Below are positions 16,617 through 24,034 of a stretch of DNA of 25,740 nt, one piece after another. Positions within the stretch are counted from its first letter, which is position 1; each line of letters starts with the position of its first letter. Under the pieces are notes generated by a model. It saw only the letters and a program-made list of their open reading frames with translations. It was not told where the DNA came from and searched no databases. The stretch comes from Acidobacteriota bacterium. GTDB lineage: Bacteria > Acidobacteriota > Terriglobia > Terriglobales > Acidobacteriaceae. Location of the stretch: positions 1 to 25,740 of the forward strand of contig JAJZIF010000007.1 in the NCBI GenBank assembly GCA_021810735.1, given 5' to 3'. Both the position numbers and the translations under genes were made by a program.

Positions 16617-17065
16617 TGGCGAAGGCGGCTCGGAATGAGGCACGGGCGCTGTCGATTGATCTTGCGTCGGGCCGGGAGACGGAATTGTTCAAGTGGCTTC
16701 TGGCATGCCTGCTGTTTGGGAAACCGATCCAGACGGAGATCGCCGAGCAGGCCTATCGGGAATTGACCGAAGCAGGATTGACGAGCCCCGACGCGATTCT
16801 GAGCGCCGGGTGGGACAAGCTGGTTCTGTTGCTGGATCGCGCACATTATGTGCGGTATGACTTTTCCACTGCGACAAAACTGCTGGAAGTGTGCAGTGAG
16901 TTGAAGCGCACCTATGGAAGCATCTCAAGCCTGATAAGCCAGGCGGGGACGGCGACGGAGTTGTCACGGAAACTTCAGGAGATCAAGCACATCGGCCCTG
17001 TAACGGCGCGGATTTTTCTGAGGGAGGTTCGCCCCATCCGCTATCCGCGCAAGCGCGCGGCGTGA
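16616..17065 (+). CDS. Small helix-hairpin-helix (HhH-GPD-like) protein, function unknown
   Basis: The 149-residue protein has an all-helical sequence resembling the N-terminal half of endonuclease III/HhH-GPD enzymes: LFKWLLACLLFGKPIQTEIAEQAYRELTEAG is like the EndoIII start, and LQEIKHIGPVTARIFLREVRP (about 118-138) is a helix-hairpin-helix. It is much shorter than a working glycosylase (about 210 residues). It lacks the catalytic lysine of the EndoIII hairpin and has no C-terminal iron-sulfur cysteines, so it is probably a DNA/RNA-binding relative rather than an active glycosylase. Related proteins are sometimes labelled 'DNA methylase' without good reason. It is coupled to the HPF/cold-shock gene through a TAATG overlap. 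Confidence 0.72.
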   Translation: MAKAARNEARALSIDLASGRETELFKWLLACLLFGKPIQTEIAEQAYRELTEAGLTSPDAILSAGWDKLVLLLDRAHYVRYDFSTATKLLEVCSELKRTYGSISSLISQAGTATELSRKLQEIKHIGPVTARIFLREVRPIRYPRKRAA

Positions 17066-17089
17066 AGGCCCGCAGACGAGTGCGGGCCT
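17066..17089. terminator. Hairpin between convergent HhH and universal stress protein genes
   Basis: AGGCCCGCA and TGCGGGCCT form a perfect 9-bp GC-rich stem around GACGAG, starting right after the HhH stop codon. No T-run follows on the plus strand. It lies between convergent genes and could end transcription from both sides inefficiently. Confidence 0.55.
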
Positions 17090-17112
17090 GGAAACGTCGA
17101 GGGGCAGGCTGG

Positions 17113-17967
17113 TCAGTGAGGCTCGGGGACAATCAGCAGCGGGCACCTCGACTTGCAGCAAACTTCGTAGGCGGTGCCACCGAGGAAGCGGCTTGCGAGT
17201 CCGGCGATCGCTCCCATGCCATGTGCTCCCATCACGATGAGGTCGACTTTTTGGTCCCGGGCGGTGTCCAGAATGTGCTTTGCGGGTTCTCCGAAGGCGA
17301 CGGTGATGCGAGCCTTCTCGATCGCGTGGGCCATGCCGCGGATGTGGTCCTGCATCCAGTCGCGCAAGCGTTGTTCAGCAATGACGCGATCCGCGGTGAA
17401 TCCCTTTTCGGAGTCTGATTCGACGTAGAGGGCTGTCAGTTGTGCTTCCTGGTCGTGCGCGATTCCGGCTGCGAGATGCAACGCCATCACCGACACGGCG
17501 GACATATCAGTGGCATAGAGGATGCCGCTGTACGGTTTGGGTGTGACACTTTCACGGGAGGTGATTGCGGGGCCGAGCACGAGAACAGGCCGGTGGGTTC
17601 GGCGGAAGATCTCCTGGGTGATAGAGCCCGCCACCCACTTTTGCAGGTTGTGTTTGGCGCGTGTAGTGAGGACGAGGATGTCTGGCTTGTAGGTGTCGAG
17701 TTGGCCGAGGCCATCGCTCATATTGGCCTTGGTGACGATGATTTTCGAGGAAAGATCACACCAGGCCGGATTCTCAAGCAGTGCGGCGAGCGTTTGTTTG
17801 GGCTCGTCTGGCGAATTGCCGTCGGTTGCATGGAAGAGAAGTAACTCGGAGTTGTACCAGCGGCACAAGGCGGTCGTGTACTCCAGAGTTTTTTCGATGT
17901 CGTCTCCGAGGTCAGTGAGAATTGCAATGCGTTCAAAGGGAAGGATGCGCTGGTCGGGAGTGAGCAT
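17113..17967 (-). CDS. Universal stress protein with two UspA domains
   Basis: The 284-residue protein is a tandem UspA-domain protein. The first domain covers about 8-140 (FERIAILTDLGDDIEKTLEY, then DILVLTTRAKH). The second covers about 150-280 and ends with the ATP-binding signature VMGAHGMGAIAGLASRFLG followed by GTAYEV (G-x2-G-x9-G-[ST]-like). Only the second half keeps a recognisable nucleotide loop. The start is set at ATG 17967, because GAGAGG lies 5 nt upstream; the in-frame GTG at 17973 overlaps that ribosome site. Such proteins are induced by stationary phase, hypoxia or energy stress. A CRP/FNR-type palindrome 160 bp upstream, shared with the divergent BON/SRPBCC gene, fits that kind of control. 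Confidence 0.9.
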   Translation of the reverse strand: MLTPDQRILPFERIAILTDLGDDIEKTLEYTTALCRWYNSELLLFHATDGNSPDEPKQTLAALLENPAWCDLSSKIIVTKANMSDGLGQLDTYKPDILVLTTRAKHNLQKWVAGSITQEIFRRTHRPVLVLGPAITSRESVTPKPYSGILYATDMSAVSVMALHLAAGIAHDQEAQLTALYVESDSEKGFTADRVIAEQRLRDWMQDHIRGMAHAIEKARITVAFGEPAKHILDTARDQKVDLIVMGAHGMGAIAGLASRFLGGTAYEVCCKSRCPLLIVPEPH

Positions 17968-18126
17968 ATTCACCTCTCAATGGCGCGCGTGAGGGGATGT
18001 GCGCGCAAGGGCGAGATTGTGCGGGCGGAGTCGCAGAAATCGCCGGAGCTACAAGTGACCCGAGCGACGCTGCCGACTCACACAAAGTACTTACGAGAAA
18101 TTGTGCCCAGCGAGGGAAGCGCACAA

Positions 18127-18142
18127 TGTGATTCCGGTCACA
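18127..18142. promoter_or_regulatory. Perfect CRP/FNR-superfamily binding palindrome
   Basis: TGTGA-TTCCGG-TCACA matches the CRP consensus TGTGA-N6-TCACA at all ten fixed positions. It sits in the 275-bp divergent region, about 160 bp from the universal stress protein start and about 100 bp from the BON/SRPBCC start. A cAMP-type or redox-type CRP/FNR-family protein is the natural ligand; which one cannot be told from the site. Confidence 0.65.
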
Positions 18143-18242
18143 AGCTGTGAACGCGCGCGGGAGGGTGCGCATCTGAACGAGTAGTGGCTGAGGTTGCGGC
18201 TGATCTTTTTGCTCGTTTGGGCATCCTCCGCAGGAGGTGGTT

Positions 18243-19415
18243 ATGAACAGGTGGCGTTCAGCAATGACGCTGGCAGGGATGGGTGCGTTTGCGATGTATC
18301 TGCTTGATCCGGACCGGGGGAAACAGAGGCGCGCACGAGTGAAAGACGGCTTTGTGCATGCGGGTTATGAAGCGAAGAAATTTTCGGGACGCTTCCAGCG
18401 CGATGCAGCGAACCGCATTGCAGGGACTGTGGCAGAAACGGAAAAGATGCTTCGGTTTGAGAAGGAAGGGGTTTCCGACGAGGTGCTGGAGCAGCGGGTG
18501 CGGAGTGTGATTGGCCGCTACGTATCGCATGCGCGTGCGATGGAGGTGAAGTGCAAAGACGGGACCGTGGAGCTTTCGGGATGGGCGATGACTTATGAAC
18601 TGGACGGACTGATTCGGGCTGTGAAGGCAGTGCCCGGGGTGAAGGAAGTCTCTGCGTTTCTGCATTCAGCCAATGAGTCTGGAAGCATACCGGCGTTGCA
18701 AGGTGGGCGTGGCAGAGGCGGCGCGGGTGGGTGGCGGAATCGGTGGTCGCCGACGCAGCGCGTGATGGCGGGCAGTTCAGGATTGGCCCTGGTGATGTAC
18801 GGCCTGGCAAAGCGTGGAACCATGAGCACGGTGCCGACGATAGCCGGCGTACTGCTGCTGGCGCGGTCGGTGTGGAACAGGCGTGTGGCAGAGATGGCGG
18901 GAGTGGGCGAAGACGCGGGGATTCACATAGAAAAAACCATGAGAATTTTGGCGTCGCCGGAGGAGTTGTATACCTTCCTCTCAGATCCGGAGAATTACTC
19001 CAATGTCTTTTCGCATGTACGTTCCGTGCGCCGTGAAGGGGAAGAGAGGTATCGGTGGGAGATCGCGGGGCCTGCTGGGGTGCCTTTGACGTGGACTGCG
19101 ACGATCGTTCGGCGTCGACCCGGCAAGCTGATCGAGTGGCGAAGCGAAGAGGGCTCAGTGATTGAAAATCACGGGGTGATTCATATCGATCCGACGGGTG
19201 ATGGCTATACGAGGGTTCATCTGCGGATGAGCTATGTGCCGCCAGCGGGCCTGGCGGGGCATGCGGTCGCGACGTTGCTGGGGCTGGACCCGAGAAGCAT
19301 GATGGAGACGGAGTTTGTGCGCCTGAAATCAATTTTTGAAGAAGGCAAGACGCATGCACATGGGCGCGAAGTTGCAGTGTCGGAGTTATACACCTCGCAT
19401 CCCGCCGCATCGTAA
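18243..19415 (+). CDS. BON domain - membrane hairpin - SRPBCC (polyketide cyclase/START-like) protein
   Basis: The 390-residue product starts at ATG 18243: AGGAGG lies 5 nt upstream, and the alternative GTG 18237 overlaps it. Segments in order are a short hydrophobic N-terminus followed by LLDPDRGKQRRAR (about 5-30), typical of YtxH-like small membrane anchors; a BON domain (about 78-142: VLEQRVRSVIGRYVSHARAM, DGTVELSGWAM, VKAVPGVKEVSAFLH); a Gly/Arg linker; two close hydrophobic stretches (about 173-189 and 194-211) like the YgaP/DUF2892 membrane hairpin; and an SRPBCC domain (about 226-375: IEKTMRILASPEELYTFLSDPENY). BON domains bind membranes; SRPBCC folds bind hydrophobic ligands. The combination suggests a stress-responsive envelope protein. 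It heads a plus-strand series of small genes and shares the CRP/FNR-type site with the divergent stress protein. Confidence 0.85.
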   Translation: MNRWRSAMTLAGMGAFAMYLLDPDRGKQRRARVKDGFVHAGYEAKKFSGRFQRDAANRIAGTVAETEKMLRFEKEGVSDEVLEQRVRSVIGRYVSHARAMEVKCKDGTVELSGWAMTYELDGLIRAVKAVPGVKEVSAFLHSANESGSIPALQGGRGRGGAGGWRNRWSPTQRVMAGSSGLALVMYGLAKRGTMSTVPTIAGVLLLARSVWNRRVAEMAGVGEDAGIHIEKTMRILASPEELYTFLSDPENYSNVFSHVRSVRREGEERYRWEIAGPAGVPLTWTATIVRRRPGKLIEWRSEEGSVIENHGVIHIDPTGDGYTRVHLRMSYVPPAGLAGHAVATLLGLDPRSMMETEFVRLKSIFEEGKTHAHGREVAVSELYTSHPAAS

Positions 19416-19451
19416 CTGAACTTCGCACCAACGCGGGAGGGTATAGGACTT

Positions 19452-19676
19452 ATGGAGATAGACGCGAGGATCGATCTGAATACCGCGAGTAGCCACGAGA
19501 TGACGGTGTTACCGGGAATTGCGATCGACATGGCGCGCAAAATCGTGGCGTTTCGCGAACGTCATGGCGGTGAGATTCACGATTGGGATGAGTTGCTGAG
19601 TATTCATGGGTTTCCCGCAGATCGCATGGAAGAGATTCGGGAGCGGTCGTGCCTGTTGCCTGTTACGCACGGATAA
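19452..19676 (+). CDS. Small helix-hairpin-helix (ComEA/PsbU-like) protein
   Basis: The 74-residue protein is essentially one HhH2 unit: IDLNTASSHEMTVLPGIAIDMARKIVAFRERHG followed by WDELLSIHGFPADRMEEIRER. This is the pattern of the ComEA C-terminal domain, where the hairpin binds DNA. There is no signal peptide or membrane anchor, unlike ComEA, so a cytoplasmic DNA-contacting or scaffolding role is possible. The gene lies 36 bp after the BON/SRPBCC gene, and a GGAGGG stretch precedes the ATG. A general function cannot be assigned. Confidence 0.78.
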   Translation: MEIDARIDLNTASSHEMTVLPGIAIDMARKIVAFRERHGGEIHDWDELLSIHGFPADRMEEIRERSCLLPVTHG

Positions 19677-19730
19677 ATAGTCAGGCGCGGAGTCAAAGGA
19701 CAAACGGCTAGGACACGCAAGGAGGGTGAG

Positions 19731-20036
19731 ATGCTGCTGGAACTCAACGTTATTCCACTGGGACGCGGACGCTCGATGAGCGGCGATATTGCTGAGCTGG
19801 TGAAGATCATTGACGCGAGCGGGGTTGATTATCAACTGACAGCCGAAGGGACGATTCTGGAAGGGGAGTGGGACCGGGTGATGGACGTAGCGAAGAAGTG
19901 CCACCAGCAAATGCGGATGAAGACGGATCGCGTGATCACGATCATGCATGCGGACGATTACGATGGGCGGGTCGGACGGCTGGAAGGGGCAGTGGATTCA
20001 GTCGAGAGCAAGCTGGGTAAGCCTGTCCGCCACTGA
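19731..20036 (+). CDS. Thiamine-binding (MTH1187/UPF0045-family) protein
   Basis: The 101-residue protein matches the UPF0045/MTH1187 (Thiamine_BP) ferredoxin-like fold: LLELNVIPLGRGRSMSGDIAELVKIIDASGVDYQLTAEGTILEG, then WDRVMDVAKKCHQQMRM and RVITIMHADDY. Family members bind thiamine or related pyrimidines as tetramers and are thought to buffer or salvage thiamine. Start ATG 19731 has an ideal AAGGAGG 6 nt upstream. It lies 54 bp after the small HhH gene in the same direction. Confidence 0.88.
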   Translation: MLLELNVIPLGRGRSMSGDIAELVKIIDASGVDYQLTAEGTILEGEWDRVMDVAKKCHQQMRMKTDRVITIMHADDYDGRVGRLEGAVDSVESKLGKPVRH

Positions 20037-20127
20037 CGGCGTGAGCGCCCGCATGCATGATAGCGGAGCGGTGGTTGCGGAGCGTGAGGTGTCACCGTAC
20101 ACTGCTTCGACGGAGCAAGGAGGCGGG

Positions 20128-20589
20128 ATGGCGTTTTGTGTTTCAACGACAGCGTTCGCCCAGGGAGAGACGATTCCGACGAAGTACACGTGCAGTGGAG
20201 CAGATGTATCTCCGCCGCTGAGTTGGAGTGCGCCACCCGCTGGCACGAAGAGCCTGGTGCTGATTGCCGATGATCCGGATGCGCCGGGCGGCACGTGGTT
20301 TCACTGGATGGTTTACAACATACCTGGTCACGCCGGAGGCATCTGGGAAGATGTAGCGCCGACGGGCGAACTGCCCGGCGGCATGCTGCAGGGGCGGAAC
20401 AGCTTTGGAAAAATCGGCTTTGGCGGGCCGTGTCCACCGCGCGGGCAGACGCATCGGTATTTCTTCCATCTCTATGCACTGGACACAATGCTGAAGCTCA
20501 AGGCGGGCGCGTCCCATGCGGAGCTGGAGGGCGCGATGCGCGGCCATGTGAAGGGTGAAACGGAGTGGATGGGGAGATTCGGGCGCTGA
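20128..20589 (+). CDS. YbhB/YbcL-family phosphatidylethanolamine-binding (Raf kinase inhibitor-like) protein
   Basis: The 153-residue PEBP-family protein has the signature DDPDAPGGTWFHWMVYNIP (48-66, ligand-site Asp49 and His59) and GPCPPRGQTHRYFFHLYALD (100-119, His109). These line the anion-binding pocket. Start ATG 20128 is favoured by AAGGAGG 5-6 nt upstream and gives the normal bacterial length; a longer in-frame reading from 19948 would overlap the thiamine-binding gene. No signal peptide is seen, so it should be cytoplasmic, like E. coli YbhB. The molecular role of bacterial PEBPs is not settled. Confidence 0.92.
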   Translation: MAFCVSTTAFAQGETIPTKYTCSGADVSPPLSWSAPPAGTKSLVLIADDPDAPGGTWFHWMVYNIPGHAGGIWEDVAPTGELPGGMLQGRNSFGKIGFGGPCPPRGQTHRYFFHLYALDTMLKLKAGASHAELEGAMRGHVKGETEWMGRFGR

Positions 20590-20696
20590 GATGAAGGTGT
20601 GATGCAATGCACATTCGATGGCGCACGAAATTGCCCAGAATATGCTCGTCAGCTTGAGGACGACCTGGCTTGGTTCTCCCCGCGTGGAGGTGCAAG

Positions 20697-21305
20697 ATGA
20701 AATCGAGCAGTGCAAAGAAGGGCACGACACAGGAAAAGCGGTTACGCGACGAGGTAGGCCGCTCGGGAGTTTATCCGGTATCGGGTCCATTGCCGGAGAG
20801 CGACGCGCCGATTCGCGGGCAGTTGGAATGGGGACAAGGCGAACGCGGCGCCGCAGGTTACGAGAATCATGGTTCGTCGGAGCTGTCGTTTCAGGGCGGC
20901 TCCCTGCTCGGTGGGCTGGATGAAGAATGGGCAGAACTCTTTGGAAAAGGCGCGCGCCAGTCGGTGGATGGACACGAAGTACCGCTGGCCAGCTGGACTT
21001 TGTTCTGCAAGTGGTTCACGCGGCATTATGCGGGGATTACCACGACGATTTCGTTCACGGATGGGCACCCTGGATTTCCGGTTGCAGCGCGGAGATTGCC
21101 GCTGGTGAGGCTTGAAGCGCACGTGCTGGAGAACAAGGTCGCAGCCATCTCAGTGCAGCTTGACCGGAAGCCGACGGACTATCTGCTCAACATTACGGGG
21201 CCGAGACGGTTGACCTACATGACGAACGCAAAAGGGTCGCCGAAGTTGGTGCGCATCGAGCGGGCAGAGGGTGCGGTGGCATTGTCGTTTGAGGGTGCGG
21301 CGTAG
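20697..21305 (+). CDS. Uncharacterised protein, DUF5335-like C-terminal half
   Basis: The 202-residue product starts at ATG 20697, with GGAGG 6 nt upstream. The N-terminal half (about 1-85) is polar, Gly/Glu-rich and low in predicted order (KSSSAKKGTTQEKRLRDEVG, GQGERGAAGYENHGSSEL). The C-terminal half (about 90-202) has a compact pattern: WTLFCKWFTRHYAGITTTISF, LPLVRLEAHVLENKVAAISVQL, DYLLNITGPRRLTYM, LVRIERAEGAVALSFEG. This resembles DUF5335-type domains, but it is a weak visual match. It closes the plus-strand small-gene series and converges with the PRPP synthetase gene after 41 bp. No function is proposed. Confidence 0.7.
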   Translation: MKSSSAKKGTTQEKRLRDEVGRSGVYPVSGPLPESDAPIRGQLEWGQGERGAAGYENHGSSELSFQGGSLLGGLDEEWAELFGKGARQSVDGHEVPLASWTLFCKWFTRHYAGITTTISFTDGHPGFPVAARRLPLVRLEAHVLENKVAAISVQLDRKPTDYLLNITGPRRLTYMTNAKGSPKLVRIERAEGAVALSFEGAA

Positions 21306-21346
21306 GGCCTGTTGTTCACGGTAGAGTGCGCGGCGATGGGAGCCGG

Positions 21347-22234
21347 CTACAAGCCTTCGCGGAGCAGGCTGCCGACCGGAAGTACGGTGATACGCGGGTC
21401 CTCGAGGATGCTTCCGGGAAGCGGGACCGTGTCGGCGCAGAAGATGCGGGATACGCCGAGCGACCAGAGGCGGGCCCAATCTGAGCCGGTGAAAAGGCCG
21501 TGTGTGACCATGACGACGATTTCTTTGGCGCCGTTGCGGAGGATCATTTCGCAGGCGGAGGTGAGTGTAGCGCCGGTATCGAGGATGTCATCGAGGATGA
21601 GAACGCGCGGCGTCGCTTGACCGCAAAATTCAAGATGCTTTACGCCGGACGGGTCGCGGCGCTTGCTCAGGTAGGGAACCTCGACGCCGGCGCGTCCCAG
21701 TGCATTGTTGAGAGCGCGACAGCGCTGGAGTGCGCCGTGATCAGGGGCAACGACGGTGGCATCCGCGAGTCCGAATTTGCGCGCGGCCTCCGCGAAGACA
21801 CCAGCGGGTGAAACAGACATCAGGGGCATGGGATAGAGCGCCTGGTCGTGCTCACTGTGTACATCGATAGTTATGACAGTGTCGACGCCCGAGGCGTGCA
21901 GAATTGAACCCGTCCATGCTGTGGCGAGACTCTCGCCGGCTTTCTGTTTGTCCTGACGGCTATAGGCGAGGTAGGGAATGAGCGCAGTGATCCTCTTGCA
22001 GCCGTCTTTCTTGAGCGTGTGCGCCAGCAATGCCAGAGAAAGCAGGTTTTCATCCGGCGGCGTGATGGAGCCGAGCAGGATGCAGTGGGAGAGATCGAAT
22101 GGCGTGGCGATGGTGACAAAGATTTCGCCGTTTGCGAACCGGCGAATCTGAAACTCTCGCTGTTGCAGATACGGATGCAGCGGCTCTGCGAGTGTTTCGA
22201 AGCCCGGAAAGGTGAAGAGCGTCATGGTTGCCAT
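21347..22234 (-). CDS. Ribose-phosphate pyrophosphokinase (PRPP synthetase)-like protein
   Basis: The 295-residue protein has two phosphoribosyltransferase-like halves and the PRPP synthetase landmarks. Numbered from ATG 22234, these are RRFANGEIFV (31-40), YSRQDKQ (91-97, ATP-site Arg93/Gln94/Asp95), TIDVHSEHDQ (122-131, metal/ATP His), the flexible-loop lysine in SKRRDPSG (190-197), and the PRPP-binding loop VLILDDILDTGATL (211-224). It would make PRPP from ribose 5-phosphate and ATP. It is about 20 residues shorter and more divergent than housekeeping class I enzymes (about 315), so it may be a second, specialised copy like those near pentose-phosphate or stress genes. The start is uncertain between ATG 22234 and 22225; the former is used. 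Upstream reading adds non-homologous residues. Confidence 0.82.
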   Translation of the reverse strand: MATMTLFTFPGFETLAEPLHPYLQQREFQIRRFANGEIFVTIATPFDLSHCILLGSITPPDENLLSLALLAHTLKKDGCKRITALIPYLAYSRQDKQKAGESLATAWTGSILHASGVDTVITIDVHSEHDQALYPMPLMSVSPAGVFAEAARKFGLADATVVAPDHGALQRCRALNNALGRAGVEVPYLSKRRDPSGVKHLEFCGQATPRVLILDDILDTGATLTSACEMILRNGAKEIVVMVTHGLFTGSDWARLWSLGVSRIFCADTVPLPGSILEDPRITVLPVGSLLREGL

Positions 22235-22951
22235 CCAGCAGCTCGGAGTGTGCGGTGGTATGGATCTGCGAGGGCGCCGATTGCGGAAACGAGAGGCAGC
22301 GCCTGTTACGCTCGCGAGGCAAGGAGCCACCTACGTGATCTGTAGCGCGGCAGAAGGCGAAGTTCGGTGATGGGGCGCACAGTGATGGATCGCGGGGAGA
22401 AATGTTCCGTTGCTTACCAGCCGCCCGCCCGCTATTTGGTGACTCACGGTAGTGGGAGTGCGATCGCAAGGATGACACATCTTCATGAAGGGAGCGGGGA
22501 CAGTCGGATTGCGGCAATTTGTTCTGAGAGTACTGGAGGAACCGGCGGTGCTTATTCTGAGTGGCGTTTCAGCTGACATCGCGGGCTGATTGCTGGATCT
22601 GTCGCTTCCGCTATCGTGCTTTTTGCACACGGCCTGGATGAAATCCGAGCGGGTACAGCAGGCGAGGGGTTGTGAGCGGCAACGAGAGATAAGACTTATG
22701 TTGCTTTGGCCAATGCTATGGTTCGGGAGAACGGGATGCCCAGGAGCTTGTTGAAAGACAGAATTTCAACCAGGAACCTACCCAATCCATTGCGTGTGCC
22801 TGTTTGCCGTTGCACAATTGGCTGCGCCTCGCTCGATGCTTCGGCGCGTTTTTCAACAAAATTCTGGGCGCGTCAGGCTGGGCAGAGTTGGGGAATTGCC
22901 GGATGCTGATTCCAACGCGTCCAATTCGCCAGATGCGTCGGTCCGATGCGG
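22235..22951. other. 717-bp region without a recognisable gene
   Basis: The region lies between the PRPP synthetase start and the end of the orphan secreted-protein gene. Open frames here are short, have no ribosome site or family resemblance, and overlap each other on both strands. The first about 100 bp should carry the PRPP synthetase promoter, but no convincing -35/-10 pair was seen. Nothing else could be supported. Confidence 0.6.
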
Positions 22952-23572
22952 TTACCGGCTATTTCCTGGGTAAGAACCAGAGGCTTTTCGAGAGGCAGCA
23001 TGGCATGGTCGATGAAGGAAAAAGAGCAAAGTGCAATCGTGTGCGGGATGCTGTTCGTGCATGCCCGCCAGGTCTGCGGCCGGAGTACTCGCTTTGGTAT
23101 TTGAGTTGTGGACGTCACACAACAGTTTGTGTGCCCTGGCACGATCGTTGGTCTTCGCGTAGCTGTTCAGGGCGCTGAGTACCCATGGTATCTGGGTACG
23201 GTCAGGATACAGGGAGTTGGTGGTGAAATATCCGTAAGAATTGCCGTTGGTGTCGAGAATGACTGGCGGGTGCTGGCCGAGGTCGTTCCATGGGCTCGAG
23301 GGAGAGAGGTCAGACCCGAACTCTCCGGAATTGTTCCAGATGCTCTGGGGCTGCAGGTCCCATCCATAGCGGCCATCTTCGTTACAGATGGATTGTTCGC
23401 TCGTCTCTGAACAATTCAGGCAACCGAGGAATGTCTTGTGATGCTTTCCTCCGTAAAGGAAGATCGTTTTCGATGACTGTGCGCTGCACGCCGGTCCGAA
23501 TGACGACAGAATGATTGCCGTTCCAATGGTGCAAAGCAGCGCAGACAGGGAATACGACCTCATGGATTGCAT
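22952..23572 (-). CDS. Orphan secreted protein with 16-residue tandem repeats and Cys-rich motif
   Basis: About 206 residues. Two nearby ATGs (23572 and 23563) both lead into a signal peptide (MRSYSLSALLCTIGTAIILSSFGPACSAQSS, likely cleavage after ACSA), so export is likely. The mature part begins KTIFLYGGKHHKTFLGCLNCSE and continues as a tandem repeat of period 16: QSICNEDGRYGWDLQP, QSIWNNSGEFGSDLSP, SSPWNDLGQHPPVILD. FLGCLNCSE followed by S-I-x-N-x-x-G-x-[YF]-G repeats recurs in small hypothetical proteins, but no function is known. The last about 55 residues (after AHKLLCD) are low in similarity to the rest and may be read-through of a disrupted 3' end. The ribosome site is poor. It is isolated in a gene-poor, mobile-element-rich stretch. 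Confidence 0.55.
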   Translation of the reverse strand: MQSMRSYSLSALLCTIGTAIILSSFGPACSAQSSKTIFLYGGKHHKTFLGCLNCSETSEQSICNEDGRYGWDLQPQSIWNNSGEFGSDLSPSSPWNDLGQHPPVILDTNGNSYGYFTTNSLYPDRTQIPWVLSALNSYAKTNDRARAHKLLCDVHNSNTKASTPAADLAGMHEQHPAHDCTLLFFLHRPCHAASRKASGSYPGNSR

Positions 23573-23684
23573 GGTCACAAGAAGAGCGTGGGCGTGCAAG
23601 CAATTTTGAGAGTGGCTGACTCCACTTAGTTACCTTGGTACTGCAGACAGGAGCTGGAACTGGTGGAGCTGTCGCAACAGCGGC

Positions 23685-23735
23685 GGCGTCCCGATGGGAT
23701 TCGAACCCCGTGTCACAGCCGTTAAAATGACCGTC
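23685..23735 (-). tRNA. tRNA 3'-half-like remnant (possible attachment-site scar)
   Basis: Read on the minus strand, this segment resembles the anticodon arm, T arm and 3' acceptor strand of a tRNA: a TTTTAA-type anticodon loop, then GGGGTTCGAATCCC and GGGACGCC, like the 3' end of tRNA-Glu genes. The T stem has only three good pairs. No matching 5' acceptor or D arm is found upstream, so it is not a complete tRNA. Fragments like this are left where elements integrate into tRNA 3' ends. Confidence 0.4.
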
Positions 23736-24034
23736 TGTTTCGTAACGTCTTGAAACGAAACGGCACGGAAGGCGCCGCAAGGTCCTTTCAGATAAAGTGG
23801 GAACCGGTAACCTTGGTGATCACGCAAAAGCGGCCATCCATGTAAGTCTTATGTCAAGAAAAAAGCAAAGGTGTTCTGGGCGCGCTCGGGAGAGTGCGCA
23901 TGTGTACGGCTCAAGAGCTTCGATTGCGCAAGTGTGCCTCTCGGCAACGGTCCCTGCATCCCGCAGGACCGGACATCCATTTGCTGCCTCAGGCTCTGTT
24001 ATAGCCGTTGCAGAAGATTGAGTTTGGGTTCTCT

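Noticed and set aside
19824..19836. GTTGAT-T-ATCAAC palindrome resembling an FNR half-site pair
   Set aside because: The spacer is 1 bp instead of 4, and it lies inside the thiamine-binding protein gene.
22706..23178. Plus-strand frames of 67 and 124 codons in the gene-poor region
   Set aside because: No recognisable domains or ribosome sites; the second overlaps the 3' end of the orphan secreted-protein gene on the other strand.
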